The translations under genes and the position numbers were made by a program. Shown one piece after another: positions 36,547 to 38,724 of a stretch of DNA of 38,724 bases; position 1 is the stretch's first letter; each line of letters starts with the position of its first letter. Source of the stretch: Clostridia bacterium (GTDB lineage Bacteria; Bacillota; Clostridia; Christensenellales; Borkfalkiaceae); NCBI GenBank assembly GCA_017468085.1, contig JAFUJR010000001.1, positions 1 to 38,724 of the forward strand, in the 5' to 3' direction. A model generated the notes under the pieces. It ran no database searches. It had not been told where the DNA came from and saw only the letters and a list, made by a program, of their open reading frames with translations.

Positions 36547-38724
36547 ATGAAAAAATTAAGCGTGTACATACTTTCACTTTTATGTGGACTTTGTATGGTG
36601 TTCGGCCTTGCGTTTTCGTTGAATACGGCGGTGGCAAGCGCGGACGCGGTAGTAGGCACGGTGCCTACGCTTTCAACGACGAAATATAAAATTTCTAAAT
36701 CGCAAGAGCATATGCTGCTTGCGACGGGCATTAAGGATTACGACGACGTGTATGAAGTAGGCTATGCCTTCAAGGATACGGAAGGGGTTACGAAGTATCA
36801 CGCCGTTACGACCAAATATTATACGTCTATCACAAGCGGTAACTCCACCTGGACGGTAGAGGATATGTTTGGCGATGAATATACGGGTATGATCGTATGG
36901 GAAATTGCCTACGACCAAGCCCAAGCATATACCTATCAAGCCTACGCGAAGGTGGGCGACAGGGTCGACGGCAATTTGGTTACGTCCGATACTATCGTAT
37001 ACGGCAACAGAAAAGACCTTGGCGTTACGACTTGCGTCATCACCTTTGACTTAAACGGCGGCGCGGTAGACGGAAAAACAGCGGTTGCCAATAAAACGGT
37101 GGCGTACGGTAGCGCTTACGGCGAACTGCCTACTCCTATAAAGGAATACGCGACCTTTACGGGGTGGAATACCAAGCCCGACGGCACGGGTGATACCGTT
37201 ACCGCAGAAACGATTTCCAATGAAAAAGGCGATATCGTTTTGTATGCAATTTATGAAGACGAACGCAGAAGCTGGGACTTCACGACGGAAGACCAACTCG
37301 ATGCACTGGGCTATGCGGAAACGGACGAAGTCCAAAATTTGTCTTATAGCCTTGATTCCGACGGTTTAATTATAGAAGGCGTTGGCGGCACGGACAATAT
37401 TTTAGTATTTTATAACCAATTAAAGGCAGGTATGACGGTAGAAATCGACGTAGCGTACGTAACCGCGGACGCAACGTTTGTCAACGGCGTCAACCAATTT
37501 ACCTTTTTGGCGTACACCGCAAACGCAGCGGGCGACCCCGACGGCAATACGACGGCGGTTATGGGCAACGCGACTTGGGACGGCGGTTGGGACGGTTCAA
37601 AAACGACGGTTTCGGCTGCGGTTACGCAAGATTGCTCCGGTATTAGAATGCAATTCGTCTTTAACGACGTGGACGATTCCTATTTCTTAATTACGGGTAT
37701 TAGAGTTTTAGAATATCCTTTGATTTACGATTTCAGCGACGAAAGCCAGCTGAATACGCTCGCAAATGCGAACAATACGACGTATTCGATTGTAGACGAT
37801 TATTTAAAGGTGGTCGGCGTACACGGTAGCGAAAGCACGTTGCTTTTCAAATCCGCTTTAAAAACGGGCGCTAAAGTGGAAATCGACGTGGAATACGTAG
37901 CAAACGACGTAACGTTTGTCAACGGCGTCAACCAAGTAACCTTCTTGGCGTATACCGCAAATGCGGCAGGCAATAACGACGGCGTTACGACTTCCGTTAT
38001 GGGCAGCGCGCCTTGGGACGGCGGATGGGATTGCTCCAAAACGACGGTTTTGACGGAAATCACGCAAGATTGCTACGGTATCAGAATGCAGTTCGTTATG
38101 AACAGCGAAGCGGGCGCGTATTTTAAAATTACGGGTATTAGAGTATTCTATCCTGAATACCCCACTTATACGGTTACGTATAACGCAACGCTTGCTACGC
38201 AGGAAGTTACCTACGGCAGCGCGTACGGTACGCTCGCAACCGCGCCCGATAAGGCAGGCTACGTGTTCAAGGGTTGGTATTTGAATGCGGACGGCAGCGG
38301 CGAAGCGGTAACGGAAAGTACGCTTGTAAGCACGGCAAAAGACCACGTGTTGTATGCGTTCTATGAAAAAGAAGAAGAGGTGGAAGAACGTTTAGTATAC
38401 GATTTCTCGACTGGCGATCAGCTTGACGAATTCGTTGAACTCGAACACGGCGGTAAGGAAATCGTAACGGAAACTACGGGCAACTACGCGAAATTCACGC
38501 CGACGGATACGAATAACCTGTATTCAATTTTCTGGTTTAAGAAGGATTTGAAAGCAGGCGCCGTTGTGGAAATGGATTTCGAGCTCGTAGGCACGATTGC
38601 GACAAACCACGGCATTTGGACGTGGGGCGCGGACGCAAGCGGCGGGGCGTCGTTTGACGGTCAGTTCGTAACCGGTTGGGACGCGCCTACCGTATGGAAC
38701 GGCGGTAAGTTTACGTCCACGACG
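36547..38724 (+). CDS. Large secreted multi-module protein, 3'-truncated by the window edge
   Basis: The frame is open for 726 codons and leaves the window. A signal peptide ends VASADA (cleavage near residue 33), with no lipobox. Residues ~35-155 form an N-terminal beta-rich domain (KYKISKSQEHMLLATGIKDY, WTVEDMFGDEYTGMIVWEIA). An InlB-type repeat follows at ~160-238 (FTGWNTKPDGTGDTVTAETI), then copies of the unnamed module starting at W243, Y394 and Y618, with a second InlB-type repeat at ~541-612 between the last two. The modules match those of the 842-residue lipoprotein (DVTFVNGVNQ, GAYFKITGIR). It may be a wall-attached or released glycan binder; the anchor, if any, is outside the window. 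AAGGAGA precedes the ATG. Confidence 0.85.
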   Translation, partial: MKKLSVYILSLLCGLCMVFGLAFSLNTAVASADAVVGTVPTLSTTKYKISKSQEHMLLATGIKDYDDVYEVGYAFKDTEGVTKYHAVTTKYYTSITSGNSTWTVEDMFGDEYTGMIVWEIAYDQAQAYTYQAYAKVGDRVDGNLVTSDTIVYGNRKDLGVTTCVITFDLNGGAVDGKTAVANKTVAYGSAYGELPTPIKEYATFTGWNTKPDGTGDTVTAETISNEKGDIVLYAIYEDERRSWDFTTEDQLDALGYAETDEVQNLSYSLDSDGLIIEGVGGTDNILVFYNQLKAGMTVEIDVAYVTADATFVNGVNQFTFLAYTANAAGDPDGNTTAVMGNATWDGGWDGSKTTVSAAVTQDCSGIRMQFVFNDVDDSYFLITGIRVLEYPLIYDFSDESQLNTLANANNTTYSIVDDYLKVVGVHGSESTLLFKSALKTGAKVEIDVEYVANDVTFVNGVNQVTFLAYTANAAGNNDGVTTSVMGSAPWDGGWDCSKTTVLTEITQDCYGIRMQFVMNSEAGAYFKITGIRVFYPEYPTYTVTYNATLATQEVTYGSAYGTLATAPDKAGYVFKGWYLNADGSGEAVTESTLVSTAKDHVLYAFYEKEEEVEERLVYDFSTGDQLDEFVELEHGGKEIVTETTGNYAKFTPTDTNNLYSIFWFKKDLKAGAVVEMDFELVGTIATNHGIWTWGADASGGASFDGQFVTGWDAPTVWNGGKFTSTT

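Overview
The window looks like one stretch of an anaerobic Bacillota (class Clostridia-type) genome, probably an uncultured gut lineage. The supporting signs are sigma-A promoters of the TTGACA-17-TATAAT type, AGGAGG ribosome sites, many T-tailed intrinsic terminators, a PPi-type phosphofructokinase, NfnAB-type flavoproteins, a B. subtilis-like OhrR, and sugar ABC permeases with no dedicated ATPase. The exact lineage is an inference. The first ~1.2 kb stands apart: it is the 3' part of a GLUG-repeat surface protein with Bacteroidota-like style and codon use, so it is either a transferred gene or an assembly join.

Layout. 1-1212: GLUG gene fragment and terminator. 1.5-4.1 kb: M13 metallopeptidase and a GNAT acetyltransferase. 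4.1-5.3 kb (minus strand): a two-cysteine OhrR-like peroxide sensor and a glutathione peroxidase whose promoter carries an OhrR-like palindrome. 5.3-8.8 kb: glycerophosphodiesterase-like lipoprotein, HAD phosphatase, and a small unknown gene co-transcribed with PPi-dependent phosphofructokinase. 8.9-14.8 kb: a 1537-residue DUF4011-type SF1 helicase-nuclease and an M20 amidohydrolase. 14.9-18.3 kb (minus): the padR-DUF1700-DUF4097 operon and a CPA2 antiporter. 18.6-20.8 kb: the nfnA-nfnB pair. 20.9-24.7 kb: a YfhO-type membrane protein with an N-terminal zinc ribbon, and a class 3 lipase. 24.8-26.6 kb: small genes, a BSD-like cytidine deaminase and two proline tRNAs (anticodons AGG and CGG). 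27.1 kb to the end: a GntR/LacI-type repressor divergent from a >10 kb carbohydrate operon.

The right-hand operon is the most system-like part. It holds two permeases, a solute-binding lipoprotein, a lipoprotein with two InlB-type repeats and four copies of a ~150-170-residue module I cannot name, a glycosidase-like lipoprotein, a 45-residue peptide rich in Gly/Asp at its C-terminus, a Ser/Asp-rich lipoprotein, and a large secreted protein that reuses the same module and runs off the window. I read it as a Gram-positive glycan capture-and-import locus.

A second feature cuts across genes. A ~17-bp word, GGCAGGTACGCGTTGAA (with small variations), occurs seven times, in coding and intergenic DNA, on both strands, and once as a near-palindrome in a terminator. 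This distribution resembles a genome-wide signal word or a REP-like family rather than ordinary codon use.
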